Origin: Terasakiella magnetica
GTDB lineage: Bacteria > Pseudomonadota > Alphaproteobacteria > Rhodospirillales > Magnetospirillaceae
Assembly (NCBI GenBank): GCA_902729415.1
Contig: CACVCF010000168.1
Location: forward strand, 1-64,000
DNA length: 64,000 nt
Reading direction: 5' to 3'
Shown here: piece by piece, positions 46,904 through 57,265 of the stretch
Layout of the letters: each line of letters starts with the position of its first letter
How positions within the stretch are numbered: the stretch's first letter is position 1
Notes under the pieces: generated by a model
Databases searched by the model: none
Seen by the model: the letters and a program-made list of their open reading frames with translations, nothing else
What the model was told of the DNA's origin: nothing
Position numbers and translations under genes: made by a program

Positions 46904-49288
46904 TCAGACCTTCTTCTTGGCGGCCTTGGCGAAGGCGGCGGCGAAAGCGCCATCCGCCGCCGGGGCGGGGGCGGGTGTCGAAGCCGCTGGGCGGCGGCTC
47001 TCCTCGCGCCGGGGAGCATCACGCCGGGGGACATCACGGTGAGATGAAGCCTCGTCCTTGCGCGGCGGCGCGGCCTGGGCGTCGAGACGCATGGACAGGC
47101 CGATGCGCTTGCGCTTGATATCAACCTCCAGCACCTTGACCTTGACCAGATCGCCGGGTTTGACCACCTCGTGCGGGTCTTTGACGAAACGGTCGGCCAG
47201 CAACGAGATGTGGACCAGGCCGTCCTGGTGGACGCCGATATCGACGAAGGCGCCGAAATTGGTGACGTTGGTCACCACGCCCTCCAGGATCATACCGGGC
47301 TCCAGGTCGTTCATGGTCTCGACGCCATCGCGGAAAGTGGCGGTCTTGAACTCGGGGCGCGGATCGCGGCCGGGCTTTTCCAGTTCCTTCAAGATGTCGC
47401 GCACGGTGGGCTCGCCAAAGCGCTCGTCGGTGAAGTCACGAGGGTCGAGGCTGCGGATGAAGGCGGTATCGCCGATCAGTGCCCCGACCGGCTTTTTGGT
47501 GGCGGCGACGATGCGCTGGACCACCGGATAGGCTTCGGGGTGGACGGCGGAGGCATCCAGGGGATTGACGCCGCCCAGCACGCGCAGGAAGCCTGCCGCC
47601 TGCTCGAACGCCTTCGGCCCCAGGCGGTCAACCTGCTTCAAGGCGTCGCGGCTGGCGAAGGGGCCGTTGCGGTCGCGGAATTCCACCACGTTGCGGGCGA
47701 CGGCGGGCGACAGCCCGGCGACACGGGCCAGCAACGGAGCCGAGGCGGTGTTGACCTCCACCCCCACGGCGTTCACGCAGTCTTCCACCACGGCATCAAG
47801 GGAGCGCCCCAGCTTCAACTGATCAACATCGTGCTGGTACTGACCGACGCCGATGGCTTTGGGATCGATCTTGACCAACTCGGCCAGGGGGTCTTGCAGC
47901 CGCCGGGCGATGGACACCGCGCCGCGCAGGGAAACGTCGAGGTCGGGGAATTCCTTGGCCGCCAGTTCCGAGGCCGAATAAATCGAGGCCCCGGCTTCGT
48001 TGACCACCAGCTTTTCCAGTTCCAACTCGGGGTGGCGCTTCATCACGTCCACCACCAGACGCTCGGTCTCACGCGATGCGGTGCCGTTGCCGATGGCCAC
48101 CAGCTTGGCCCCGTGCTTGCGCGCCAGATGGGCGATGGCCGCCAGCGATCCCTGCCAGTCGTTGCGCGGCTGATGCGGATAGATGGTGGCGGTTTCCACC
48201 ACCTTGCCGGTGGCGTCGGTCACCGCCACCTTGACGCCGGTGCGGATACCGGGATCAAGGCCGATGCAGCCGCGACTTCCCGCCGGCGCCGACAACAGCA
48301 AGGCGCGCAGATTGCGGGCGAAAACCCGGATGGCCTCTTCTTCCGCCGCATCACGCAGGCGGCCCATCAGCTCCAACTCCAAATGCAGATGGATCTTGAT
48401 GCGCCAAGCCCAGCGTACCGTATCCGACAGCCAGGAATCGGCGGGCCGCTTGCGGTCATGCACGCCGAACCGCCGGGCGATGCGCTGCTCGCACTCCTCT
48501 GGACCACCGGAAACGCCGCCTTCCGGGCGGGCCGCCTCGTCAGGAGTCAACAGTTTCAAGGTCAGAACGTTTTCATTACGACCACGGAACAAAGCCAGGG
48601 CGCGATGCGACGGAATGGCTTTTACCTTCTCGCGGTAATCGAAATAATCGGAGAACTTGGCCCCGGTTTCGGTCTTGCCATCGGCGACCGTGGAGGTCAG
48701 CACGCCGCCCTCCCACAGCAGATCGCGCAACGATCCCAGCAGCTCGGCATCCTCGGCGAAGCGCTCCATCAGTATCTGGCGGGCGCCGTCCAAGGCGGCC
48801 TTGACATCGGCCACACCTTTTTCAGCATCGACATAAGGCGCGGCGGCCTGCTCGGGCACCAGGGACGGATCGGCCAGCAAGGTATCGGCCAGCGGCTCCA
48901 GCCCAGCCTCGCGGGCGATCTGGGCCTTGGTGCGGCGCTTGGGCTTATAAGGAAGGTAAAGATCCTCCAGCCGCGCCTTGGCTTCGGCCTCGGCGATCTG
49001 GGCGGAAAGTTCGGGGGTCAGCTTGCCCTGCTCATCGATGGATTTGAGGATGGCGGCGCGGCGGTCTTCCAGCTCGCGCAGATAAATCAGCCGCTCCTCC
49101 AGGTTACGCAGCTGGGTATCGTCGAGGCCGTCGGTGGCTTCCTTGCGGTAGCGGGCGATGAACGGAACCGTGCTGCCCTCGTCCAGCATCTGGACGGTGG
49201 CGGCGACCTGGGAATCGCGCACCCCCAATTCCTGGGCGATGCGGCGGGTGATGGCGGCGATAACCGAAGCGGAAAGGGAGGAGGACAT
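46904..49288 (-). CDS. tex: Tex, S1-domain RNA-binding transcription accessory protein
   Basis: A 794-residue nucleic-acid-binding protein. It has the Tex N-terminal domain, the YqgF-like fold ([19 protein letters not shown]), helix-hairpin-helix repeats ([20 protein letters not shown]) and a C-terminal S1 domain ([20 protein letters not shown]). A Lys/Arg/Ala-rich tail follows. It affects transcription and stress survival in other bacteria. The periplasmic binding protein gene is immediately downstream. Confidence 0.95.
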   Translation of the reverse strand: MSSSLSASVIAAITRRIAQELGVRDSQVAATVQMLDEGSTVPFIARYRKEATDGLDDTQLRNLEERLIYLRELEDRRAAILKSIDEQGKLTPELSAQIAEAEAKARLEDLYLPYKPKRRTKAQIAREAGLEPLADTLLADPSLVPEQAAAPYVDAEKGVADVKAALDGARQILMERFAEDAELLGSLRDLLWEGGVLTSTVADGKTETGAKFSDYFDYREKVKAIPSHRALALFRGRNENVLTLKLLTPDEAARPEGGVSGGPEECEQRIARRFGVHDRKRPADSWLSDTVRWAWRIKIHLHLELELMGRLRDAAEEEAIRVFARNLRALLLSAPAGSRGCIGLDPGIRTGVKVAVTDATGKVVETATIYPHQPRNDWQGSLAAIAHLARKHGAKLVAIGNGTASRETERLVVDVMKRHPELELEKLVVNEAGASIYSASELAAKEFPDLDVSLRGAVSIARRLQDPLAELVKIDPKAIGVGQYQHDVDQLKLGRSLDAVVEDCVNAVGVEVNTASAPLLARVAGLSPAVARNVVEFRDRNGPFASRDALKQVDRLGPKAFEQAAGFLRVLGGVNPLDASAVHPEAYPVVQRIVAATKKPVGALIGDTAFIRSLDPRDFTDERFGEPTVRDILKELEKPGRDPRPEFKTATFRDGVETMNDLEPGMILEGVVTNVTNFGAFVDIGVHQDGLVHISLLADRFVKDPHEVVKPGDLVKVKVLEVDIKRKRIGLSMRLDAQAAPPRKDEASSHRDVPRRDAPRREESRRPAASTPAPAPAADGAFAAAFAKAAKKKV

Positions 49289-49497
49289 GCGCTCTCGTCT
49301 GCTGCTGAACCAAGAGGTCGGGTTTACCCCAAGCGGCGGATGGATGCCAGCCCCCCAGCGTGTGGGCCATGGACAGCGGCCACGGCCTCGGTTAATGTTC
49401 GAAGCGTTCTTCCCGGAATTCCAACGGTGTCCGCCGCCTATTCGCGGCTGTCCGTTGCGGACTTCGACATCCCTCTCCTTACGGGCATCGCACCTTC

Positions 49498-52140
49498 ATG
49501 CGCCTCTCCGGTATTGCGGTTCTGGTCCTGGTCGTTCTGGGCAACCTTGGCTTCTGGGCGTCGATGAACCGACCACAGAGCGGCCTTCCCTGGTCCGGCA
49601 CCATCATGAGCGTGTCGTTCAGCCCGTTCCAGGCCGACCACGACCCCATCGCGGTCGAGCAGAACCCCCAGCTCGAAGACGAAAAGCTTCCCACCGCCGA
49701 CGATATCGAACGCGACCTGCAATTGCTGGCGGGCAAGGTCGAGACGGTTCGCACCTATTCCACCCTGGAAGGCCTCGACCGGGTTCCGGCCCTGGCCGCC
49801 AAATACGGCCTCAAGGCCCTGCCCGGCGCCTGGGTCGATCATCGCCTGGGCAAGAACGAGGAAGAGATCGCGCGCATCATTCGGCTGGCGCGCGACAATC
49901 CCAATATCGACCGTATCATGGTCGGCAACGAAAACCTGACCCTGGGCCGCATGACGCCCGAGCAGTTGATCCGCTATATCCGCCGGGTGCGCGCCGCCGT
50001 GCCCGAGCGGGTCAAGGTCAGCACCGCCGAGGGCTGGCATGTGTGGCTGGCCTATCCCGATCTGGTGCGCGAGGTGGATTTCATCACCATCCACACTCTG
50101 CCCTATTGGGAACGCCAGGACGTGGACAAGGCCATCGCCTTCATCAAGGAGAAGATGGGCGCGATCAAGGAAGCCTTCCCCGACAAGCACATCTTCATCG
50201 GTGAAGTGGGCTGGCCGTCGGCGGGCAAGTCATTCGGTGACGCCGAGCCGTCACTGGTCAATCAGGCGCTGTTCCTGCGCCACTTCCTCAACTGGGCCGA
50301 GGAAGAGAAGCTCGACTACAACATCGTCGAGGCCTTCGACCAGCCGTGGAAATGGCGCCTGGAAGGCGGCCCGGTGGAAAAGCACTGGGGCCTCTACACC
50401 GTCGAGCGTCAGCCCAAATTCAACTGGATCGGCACCGTCGTCGAATTCGAGGAATGGCCGTTCCAGGCCGCCGCCGCCACCCTGATCGCCTTGTTGCCGG
50501 TGGTGTGGTTCCTGTTCAAGTGGCGCACGCTCCGCCTGCCGGGCAAGATCTTCTTCGGCGTGCTGGTGCAGTTCGCCTCGACCCTGGTCATCTGGACCAT
50601 GTCGACCCCCATGATCAAGGACGTGGCGCCGGGCACCGGCCTGATGCTGGGGTTGCTGCTGCCCGCCCAGCTGTTGCTGCTGATCGTGGTGCTGATCGCC
50701 GGCATCGAGGTGACGGAACTCACCTGGGCCAGCCGCTTCAAGCGCAAGTTCCACGCCTTGCCGCCCGAAGATTGCAAGAACTTCCCCAAGGTGTCGCTGC
50801 ATCTGCCTTGCTACAACGAACCGCCCGAAATGGTGAAACTGACCATCGACAGCCTGATGGCGCTGGATTACCCCAATTTCGAGGTTATCGTTCTCGACAA
50901 TAACACCAAGGATCCCAAGGTGTGGGGGCCGGTGAAGGACTATTGCGAATCGCTGGGCGAGCGCATCAAGTTCTACCACCTCGCCCCCTGGCCGGGCGCC
51001 AAGGCCGGTGCGCTTAATTTCGGCCTGTCGGTCACCGCCGAGGATGCCGTGATCATCGGTGTGGTCGATTCCGACTATATCGTCGACAAGAACTGGCTGA
51101 AGGGTCTGGTGCCCTATTTCGAGAATCCCAAGGTCGGCCACGTCCAGGCCCCCCAGGATCACCGCGAATGGGAACACGACCTGTTCAAGGAAATGATCAA
51201 CTGGGAATATGCCGGGTTCTTCGACATCGGCATGGTCTACCGCAACGAGGCCAACGCCATCATCCAGCACGGCACCATGACTTTGATCCGCAAGGAAGCC
51301 ATGGAGCGGGCGGGACGCTGGGGCGAGTGGTGCATCGTCGAGGATGCCGAACTGGGCCTGCGCTTCATGAAGGACGGCTATGAATCGGTCTATGTCTCCG
51401 ACCGTATCGGCCATGGCCTGGTTCCCGACAGCTTCATGGCCTATAAGAAGCAGCGCTTCCGCTGGGCCTATGGCGCGGTGCAGATCCTCAAAGCCCATTG
51501 GCGGGCCTTGCTGCCGTTCAAACAGACCGGCCTGACAGCGGGACAAAAATATCACTTCGTCTCCGGCTGGCTGCCCTGGTTCGCCGACGCCTTCTATCTG
51601 CTGTTCGCCGTCGCCAGCCTGGCTTGGTCGTTGGGCATGATCCTGGCGCCGCGCTATTTCAGCACGCCGCTGGCGGTGTTCACCCTGCCCACCGTCGGCG
51701 TCTTCGTCGCCAAGATTTTCCATCACTTCTTCTTGTACACCACACGGGTGAAATGCACCTTGCGCCAGCGTTCCCTGGCCGCCATCGCCGGAATGGGGCT
51801 GACCTATTCCATCGCGCGGGCCATGTGGCAGGGCATCTTCACCAAATCGACGCCGTTCATGCGCACGCCCAAGATGGCCAACAAGGCCGCCTTCACCCAG
51901 GGCTTCCTGATGGCGTCGGAAGAAGCGACGCTGATGCTGCTGCACTACATCGCCGCCATCGCCGTCTTGTTGCCAAAGAACAACTTCTACGACCCCGATA
52001 TCCGGCTGTGGTCGCTGGTTCTGGTGGTCCAGGCCATGCCCTTCCTGGCGGCTCTGATCACCTCGCTGATCAGCGTCATGCCTTCCAAGCTTCCCGAGGA
52101 GCCTGCGGCGCCCCCCGCCACCGCCATTGCCGCCGAGTAA
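49498..52140 (+). CDS. GH17-GT2 fusion, beta-glucan synthase of the NdvB type
   Basis: An 880-residue inner-membrane protein. An N-terminal membrane helix is followed by a glycoside hydrolase 17 domain with catalytic Glu145 (MVGNEN) and Glu236 (IGEVGWPSAG). Helices then lead to a processive GT2 domain (LHLPCYNEPPEMVKLTIDSL, GVVDSDYIVDK, CIVEDAELGLRF, QRFRWAYG) and more helices at the C-terminus. NdvB-like enzymes of this form make (often cyclic) beta-1,3/1,6-glucans in Bradyrhizobium. The partner NdvC-type gene is not adjacent. Confidence 0.9.
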   Translation: MRLSGIAVLVLVVLGNLGFWASMNRPQSGLPWSGTIMSVSFSPFQADHDPIAVEQNPQLEDEKLPTADDIERDLQLLAGKVETVRTYSTLEGLDRVPALAAKYGLKALPGAWVDHRLGKNEEEIARIIRLARDNPNIDRIMVGNENLTLGRMTPEQLIRYIRRVRAAVPERVKVSTAEGWHVWLAYPDLVREVDFITIHTLPYWERQDVDKAIAFIKEKMGAIKEAFPDKHIFIGEVGWPSAGKSFGDAEPSLVNQALFLRHFLNWAEEEKLDYNIVEAFDQPWKWRLEGGPVEKHWGLYTVERQPKFNWIGTVVEFEEWPFQAAAATLIALLPVVWFLFKWRTLRLPGKIFFGVLVQFASTLVIWTMSTPMIKDVAPGTGLMLGLLLPAQLLLLIVVLIAGIEVTELTWASRFKRKFHALPPEDCKNFPKVSLHLPCYNEPPEMVKLTIDSLMALDYPNFEVIVLDNNTKDPKVWGPVKDYCESLGERIKFYHLAPWPGAKAGALNFGLSVTAEDAVIIGVVDSDYIVDKNWLKGLVPYFENPKVGHVQAPQDHREWEHDLFKEMINWEYAGFFDIGMVYRNEANAIIQHGTMTLIRKEAMERAGRWGEWCIVEDAELGLRFMKDGYESVYVSDRIGHGLVPDSFMAYKKQRFRWAYGAVQILKAHWRALLPFKQTGLTAGQKYHFVSGWLPWFADAFYLLFAVASLAWSLGMILAPRYFSTPLAVFTLPTVGVFVAKIFHHFFLYTTRVKCTLRQRSLAAIAGMGLTYSIARAMWQGIFTKSTPFMRTPKMANKAAFTQGFLMASEEATLMLLHYIAAIAVLLPKNNFYDPDIRLWSLVLVVQAMPFLAALITSLISVMPSKLPEEPAAPPATAIAAE

Positions 52141-52162
52141 CGCACACCACCTTATGAAGCCA

Positions 52163-52193
52163 AAAAGCCCGCAGCCTTATGCTGCGGGCTTTT
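52163..52193 (+). terminator. Terminator after the GH17-GT2 gene
   Basis: AAAAGCCCGCAG (52163-52174) pairs perfectly with CTGCGGGCTTTT (52182-52193) around a seven-base loop. The A/T ends make it effective on either strand. Confidence 0.88.
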
Positions 52194-52251
52194 ATTCTGC
52201 GATTATTACAATAATAAAACAACCGTGGGTTGGATAATTCGTATTAACTAT

Positions 52252-52293
52252 CCTATCCGATAGGTTTACCGCACTGCAGCAATATTGTATGAT
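52252..52293 (+). promoter_or_regulatory. Promoter and adjoining palindrome upstream of the chemoreceptor
   Basis: TTTACC (52265-52270) and TATGAT (52288-52293) lie 17 bases apart, close to the housekeeping consensus. A palindrome, CCTATC-C-GATAGG (52252-52264), abuts the -35 element directly and could be an operator. Transcription would begin near 52300. Confidence 0.5.
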
Positions 52294-52325
52294 TTCGCCG
52301 GGTTCGCAGGGTTAAGGGCAAAATC

Positions 52326-54041
52326 ATGGCTGGTCTTTTGAAGCGCTTCGCCCGCATGGGCATGGTCCCACGTATCATGGTCCTGGCGGTGTTTGGAGTT
52401 CTGCTCCTCGGATTGTGCATCACCTTGCTGACCCGCACCCTGCTTTACGCCAGCGCCGTCGACACCGCGCGCGAACGGGTGGATACCAACCAGAAGGTGG
52501 CATGGGACACGCTCAAGGCCAAGGGAACCAGCTTCAAGATCGCAGACGGCAAGCTGCTGGCGGGCGATCATGCCCTGAACGGTAATTTCGAGGTGGTGGA
52601 CAAGATTAAAACCCTGGTGGGCGGCACCGCCACCGTTTTCATGGGCGACACCCGCATCTCGACCAACGTCATGAAGCCCGACGGTTCGCGGGCTATCGGC
52701 ACCCAATTGGCCAAGACCGCCGCCTATGAGTCCGTCTTCAACCGCAAGACCCCGTTCCGGGGCGAGGTCGAGATCCTGGGCGAGCCCTATATGACCGCCT
52801 ACGACCCCATCCTCGACGATGGCGGCGCCGTCATCGGCGTGCTTTACGTCGGCATCAAGAAGGCCGAGTTTCTCAAGGCCGCCAACGACACCTTGCTCAC
52901 CGTCATCATGACTACGGTTTTGGTCAGCCTGGTCAGTATCGCCGTCAGCTGGCTGATCGCCCGGCGTAACATGGCGCTGCCGCTGAAAGCCAGCATCTCG
53001 ACCATGCAGCAATTGGCCGACGGCAATCTCGACGTCAGCATCCCCAACACAAGCCGCCTCGACGAGATCGGCGAGATGATCCGGGCGCTGGGCGTGTTCA
53101 AGGCCAACGGTATCGAGCGCCGCCGCCTGGAAATGGCTCATGAGGCCGACCAGCAGGCCCGTAACCGCCGCCAGGAAGAACTGGAACGCCTGACCAGCAG
53201 CTTCAACATCAGCGTCAGCGCGGTGTTGCAGGCCGTCACCTCGTCGGCGCACCAGTTGCGGGAATCCGCCCAATCCATGACGGCGGTGGCCGAAGACACC
53301 AGTCTGCAATCCACCGTCGTGGCTGCCGCCGCCGAACAGGCCTCGGTCAATGTTGAAACCGTGGCCGCCGCCGCCGAAGAACTGGCCGCATCGGAACACG
53401 AGATCGCGCGCCAGATCAGCACCTCGACCAACATCGCCCAGCGCGCCGCCGAGGAAGCCGGGCGGGTCAACACCATCGTCGCCAGCCTGGCCGAAGCCAC
53501 CGGCCGTATCGGTGAAGTGGTCACCCTGATCAACGACATCGCCGCCCAGACCAATCTCCTGGCCTTGAACGCCACCATCGAGGCGGCCAGGGCCGGTGAT
53601 GCGGGCAAGGGCTTTGCCGTGGTCGCCAACGAGGTCAAGACTCTGGCCAATCAGACGGCACGGGCCACCGACGAGATCGGAACCCAGATCGTCGCCGTCC
53701 AAGCCGCCACCAACGACGCGGTATCGGCCATTTCCGGTATCGGCAAGACCATCTCGGCCATTACCGAGAATGCCAACGCCATCGCCGCCGCGGTGGAGGA
53801 GCAGACCGCCGCCACCGGCGAAATTGCCCGGAATGTCCAGCAGGCCTCCAGCGGCACCCGCGAGGTGACGTCAAGCATCGCCCTGGTCAATCACGGCGCC
53901 ACCGCCACCGGCAGCGCCGCCCAGCAAGTACTATCCACCGCCGATACCTTGTCGCACCAATCGGACGATCTGGCATCCCAGGTCGCCACCTTCTTGTCGG
54001 CCATCGAAGCCAACAGCACCCACACCAGCATCGCCGCCTGA
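52326..54041 (+). CDS. Methyl-accepting chemotaxis protein with single-Cache sensor
   Basis: A 571-residue receptor. Membrane helices flank a periplasmic single-Cache domain (about 40-185; [19 protein letters not shown] and [12 protein letters not shown]). A HAMP segment follows ([20 protein letters not shown]), then the signalling domain with the conserved hairpin tip ([20 protein letters not shown]) and [16 protein letters not shown]. No CheR-binding pentapeptide ends the protein. The ligand is unknown. Confidence 0.94.
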   Translation: MAGLLKRFARMGMVPRIMVLAVFGVLLLGLCITLLTRTLLYASAVDTARERVDTNQKVAWDTLKAKGTSFKIADGKLLAGDHALNGNFEVVDKIKTLVGGTATVFMGDTRISTNVMKPDGSRAIGTQLAKTAAYESVFNRKTPFRGEVEILGEPYMTAYDPILDDGGAVIGVLYVGIKKAEFLKAANDTLLTVIMTTVLVSLVSIAVSWLIARRNMALPLKASISTMQQLADGNLDVSIPNTSRLDEIGEMIRALGVFKANGIERRRLEMAHEADQQARNRRQEELERLTSSFNISVSAVLQAVTSSAHQLRESAQSMTAVAEDTSLQSTVVAAAAEQASVNVETVAAAAEELAASEHEIARQISTSTNIAQRAAEEAGRVNTIVASLAEATGRIGEVVTLINDIAAQTNLLALNATIEAARAGDAGKGFAVVANEVKTLANQTARATDEIGTQIVAVQAATNDAVSAISGIGKTISAITENANAIAAAVEEQTAATGEIARNVQQASSGTREVTSSIALVNHGATATGSAAQQVLSTADTLSHQSDDLASQVATFLSAIEANSTHTSIAA

Positions 54042-54081
54042 CCACAGGCTTTTTCAGTTCCCCCACATCCGCTTATACCAA

Positions 54082-54111
54082 GTCTCGTTGATCGGAATCG
54101 ATCAACGAGAC
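54082..54111. repeat. Perfect 13-base inverted repeat between chemoreceptor and hoxB
   Basis: GTCTCGTTGATCG (54082-54094) and its exact complement (54099-54111) flank a four-base loop. The preceding TTATACCAA resembles the left edge of the hairpin at 27455. It may end the chemoreceptor transcript, although no T run follows, or represent an intergenic repeat family. Confidence 0.55.
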
Positions 54112-54192
54112 CCTCGGGCGCGAGGCCTCTTGCCCCCGAGGCCGGGGCGCGCCTAATCTGGTTTCCCATGTTCAAGGGACAGAGCCAGCGTC

Positions 54193-55206
54193 GTGCCGCA
54201 AAATTCCCCCTATTCCGTCCTCTGGCTGCAGGCCGCATCCTGCGGCGGCTGCACCATGTCGGCCCTGGCCGCCGACGATGTCGGGTTGGTCAAGGCGCTG
54301 GGGCGGTTCGGCATTCGGCTGCTGTGGCATCCCTCGCTGTCGGAGGAGGCCGGGACCGAGGCTATCACCATTCTAGATGACGTGGCTGCGGGGCGGGTGG
54401 CGCTGGATTGTCTGGTGGTGGAGGGCTCGATCCTCCAAGGCCCCAACGGCAGCGGACGATTTCAGATGCTGTCGGGCACCGGACGCGCCATGAAGGATTG
54501 GGTCACGGCCCTGGCCCCCAAAGCCCGCCATGTGGTCGCGGTCGGCAGCTGTGCCGCTTTTGGCGGCATTCCCGCCGCGGGAAACAATCCCACCGATGCA
54601 GTGGGGCTGCAATTCAGCGGCTGGAGTCCGGGCGGCGCCTTGGGCAAGGCGTTCCTGTCCGGGTCAGGCCTCAAAGTAATCAATATTGCCGGTTGCGCCC
54701 CCCATCCCGGCTGGGTGGTCGAGACGCTGGCGGCCCTGGCGCTGGGCGATCTGAGCCCGGAGCGGCTGGACAGCCTGGGTCGGCCACGGGCCATCGCCGA
54801 TCATCTCGCCCATCACGGCTGCGGCCGCAACGAGTTCTACGAGTTCAAGGCCAGTGCCGCGCAACCCTCCGATCGCGGCTGTCTAATGGAGAATTTGGGC
54901 TGCCGGGCCACCCAGGCGCCGGGAGATTGCAATATCCGCCGCTGGAACGGCTATGGCTCATGCACTGATGGCGGCTATGCCTGCATCGCCTGCACCAGCC
55001 CCGCCTTTGAAACCCCCGCCGGACCGTTCCAGGAAACCGCCAAGGTGGCGGGGATCCCCGTCGGTCTGCCGGTGGACATGCCCAAAGCATGGTTCGTCGC
55101 CCTGGCCGCTTTATCCAAATCCGCCACCCCCCAGCGGGTGCGGATCAATGCCCATTCCGACCATGTGGTGGTTCCCCCCGCCCGCCGCCCGTCGAAAGCG
55201 CCATGA
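54193..55206 (+). CDS. hoxB: Regulatory (H2-sensing) [NiFe]-hydrogenase small subunit
   Basis: A 337-residue small subunit with cluster ligands starting at Cys17 and Cys20 (AASCGGCTMS), plus GSCAAFGG, GCAPHPGW and C-terminal cluster motifs (HHGCGRNEFYEF, GCRATQAPGDCNIRRW, GYACIACTSPAF). It lacks a Tat signal peptide, as in HoxB/HupU sensory hydrogenases. It begins with GTG after AAGGGACAGAG. The hoxC start overlaps its stop by ATGA. Confidence 0.88.
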   Translation: MPQNSPYSVLWLQAASCGGCTMSALAADDVGLVKALGRFGIRLLWHPSLSEEAGTEAITILDDVAAGRVALDCLVVEGSILQGPNGSGRFQMLSGTGRAMKDWVTALAPKARHVVAVGSCAAFGGIPAAGNNPTDAVGLQFSGWSPGGALGKAFLSGSGLKVINIAGCAPHPGWVVETLAALALGDLSPERLDSLGRPRAIADHLAHHGCGRNEFYEFKASAAQPSDRGCLMENLGCRATQAPGDCNIRRWNGYGSCTDGGYACIACTSPAFETPAGPFQETAKVAGIPVGLPVDMPKAWFVALAALSKSATPQRVRINAHSDHVVVPPARRPSKAP

Positions 55207-56651
55207 CCCCCTCTCCCACGACCCGCCTGATCGTCGGCCCCTTCAACCGGGTCGAGGGTGATCTGGAAGTCACCCTGGAGGTGACTGACGGCCACGTGGC
55301 CGAAGCCCGCGTCACCGCACCGCTTTATCGCGGTTTCGAGCAAATCCTGCTGGGGCGCCCCGCCTCCGACGCACTGGTGATCGCACCGCGTATCTGCGGC
55401 ATCTGCTCGGTATCACAATCGGTGGCCGCCGCCCGCGCCCTGGCTGTGATCGGAGGAGCGGCGCCACCTGCCAACGGCCGCCTCACCGCCGATCTGGTGC
55501 TGGCCGCAGAGAACGCCGCCGACCACCTGACCCATTTCGTGCTGTTCTTCATGCCCGACTTCGCCCGCGCCTGCTACGCCGGACGGCCCTGGTTCGAGGC
55601 GGCGCGGCGGCGCTTTACCGCCCACGAAGGCGAGAGCACCCGGATTCTGGTGCCCGCCCGTGCCCGCTTTCTTCACCTCATGGGGCTGCTGGCGGGCAAG
55701 TGGCCCCATTCCTTGGCCTTGCAGCCGGAAGGCGTCACCAAAGCGGTGGACCCGGGCGAGCGCGCCCGCCTGCTTTCCATCCTGGCCGAGTTCCGCGACG
55801 CCCTGGAAACCCATGTCTTCGCCGACCGGCTGGAACATGTGGCGGCTCTGACCTCGGTGGAAGCGCTGGAAAGCTGGGCCGATGCCGCCGCCATGGACCA
55901 AGGCGATTTCCGCCTGTTCCTGCATATCAGCCGCGACCTGGGACTGGAGCGGCTGGGGCGCGGCCCCGGCCGCTTCGCCTCGTCGGGCAGCTTCGGCCTG
56001 TTCCAATCGGGCACCTGGGAACACGATGGCGGGGAGGCAGACTTCAACCCCGATCAGATCTCCGAAGACGTCACCTCGTCATGGCTGGCAGGTGAAAGCG
56101 CGCCCCCCTTCTCCGGCCACACCCAGCCCGCCGCCGACAAGACCGGGGCCTATAGCTGGTGCAAGTCACCGCGCCTGGGCGGCCAGGTGATCGAGGTCGG
56201 TGCCCTGGCCCGCCAAAGCGTTGATGGTCATCCGCTGGCCCGCGCCATGGCCGCCGCCACCGGCGGCACCGTCCGCGACCGGGTGGTGGCCCGCATGGTG
56301 GAACTGGCCCGCCTGATCCCCGCCATGGAGGGTTGGGTCCGTGCCCTGGTCCCTGGCGAAGCATTCTGTGCCGAGCCCACGCCCGCCCGTGACGGCGCCG
56401 CCATCGGATTGGTGGAAGCAGCCCGTGGCACCCTGGGACATTGGGTAACCCTCAAGGGCAGCCATATCGGCGGCTATCAGATCATCGCTCCCACCACGTG
56501 GAATTTCTCGCCACGCGATGCCCTGGGCCGCCCCGGCGCCCTGGAGCTGGCGCTGGAGGGAACCCCGGTTCTACCCGGCGAAACTACCCCCGTGGCGGTT
56601 CAGCACGTGGTGCGCTCGTTCGACCCTTGCATGGTCTGCACGGTGCATTAA
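55203..56651 (+). CDS. hoxC: Regulatory (H2-sensing) [NiFe]-hydrogenase large subunit
   Basis: A 482-residue large subunit with Ni-Fe ligands RICGICSVSQS and DPCMVCTVH. The chain ends exactly at that last His, so there is no extension for a protease to remove; this is diagnostic for HoxC/HupV sensors (group 2b). In known systems the sensor signals through the kinase HoxJ to HoxA. No HoxJ-like soluble kinase directly follows; two PAS kinases lie 0.6 and 4.4 kb downstream. Confidence 0.9.
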   Translation: MTPSPTTRLIVGPFNRVEGDLEVTLEVTDGHVAEARVTAPLYRGFEQILLGRPASDALVIAPRICGICSVSQSVAAARALAVIGGAAPPANGRLTADLVLAAENAADHLTHFVLFFMPDFARACYAGRPWFEAARRRFTAHEGESTRILVPARARFLHLMGLLAGKWPHSLALQPEGVTKAVDPGERARLLSILAEFRDALETHVFADRLEHVAALTSVEALESWADAAAMDQGDFRLFLHISRDLGLERLGRGPGRFASSGSFGLFQSGTWEHDGGEADFNPDQISEDVTSSWLAGESAPPFSGHTQPAADKTGAYSWCKSPRLGGQVIEVGALARQSVDGHPLARAMAAATGGTVRDRVVARMVELARLIPAMEGWVRALVPGEAFCAEPTPARDGAAIGLVEAARGTLGHWVTLKGSHIGGYQIIAPTTWNFSPRDALGRPGALELALEGTPVLPGETTPVAVQHVVRSFDPCMVCTVH

Positions 56652-57265
56652 AAAATAACTGAATTAAATCAATGCACTATGCTAAGGCGTCCCGAATTTG
56701 CCCCGCAATCGTCACGCATCGGCCGGAACCTTGATCCATTCGTCGCCCCGCTTATCGCGGTAGAGCCGACGGGCGTTGCGCTGGATACCCTCCCCAACCG
56801 TACGGCACCGGTGAGCCTTGGCCGCTCTGCCGCAGCCCGATGAATGATATTCACCCAGGCTCCATCCGCTGGCAGCCCAGCGATCTGGCCCTTATTCGAG
56901 GCCAAGGGAGATGATGGCTCCACCGTCATCTTGAAACTCCAGAATGAATTATCCCGTTGAAATAATCCTGTCCAGCCGCATCCCATCTCCATCATGACTT
57001 CGCTTGCGCACAATAAAAAAGAATATTTTTAACAAATTACCCTACTAATGGGCGACGCTGCGGCCGGGCCGTGTGATTTTTTTCATAAATAATTACAAAT
57101 AGTTACCAACCATTCCCCCTCCAAGCCCCGGACAAGGCAGGACGTCAGACTGGCCGAAAAAAACGCCGGCTTGAAATTGGAGGCTATTCGCCGCATCGCC
57201 AATGGAGGAGAATTCTTTATCTATTGGGAAAGTTTCCCTGCCGAGCCAACGGTGCGGAGGCCTGA
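56652..57265. other. Intergenic region, AT-rich in the second half
   Basis: About 600 bases between hoxC and the symporter-kinase gene. The first part holds a decayed minus-strand reading frame (listed separately). From about 57015 the DNA becomes AT-rich with T and A runs, suggesting promoter DNA for the kinase gene, but no clear -35/-10 pair or sigma-54 site was found. GCGGAGG lies just before the kinase start. Confidence 0.45.
56712..56929 (-). pseudogene. Possible decayed small gene with frameshift
   Basis: On the minus strand, an ATG at 56929 opens a frame (NKGQIAGLPADGAWVNII, HRAAAERPRLTGAVR). A shift of one base near 56800 continues as VGEGIQRNARRLYRDKRGD and ends at a TGA at 56712-56714. 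Both halves look like ordinary charged protein, and neither frame alone does over the full stretch. No family was recognised. Confidence 0.3.

Noticed and set aside
47171..49567. A 798-codon plus-strand frame opposite tex
   Set aside because: Shadow frame of tex; composition is dominated by Gly, His, Gln and Asp, with no motif.
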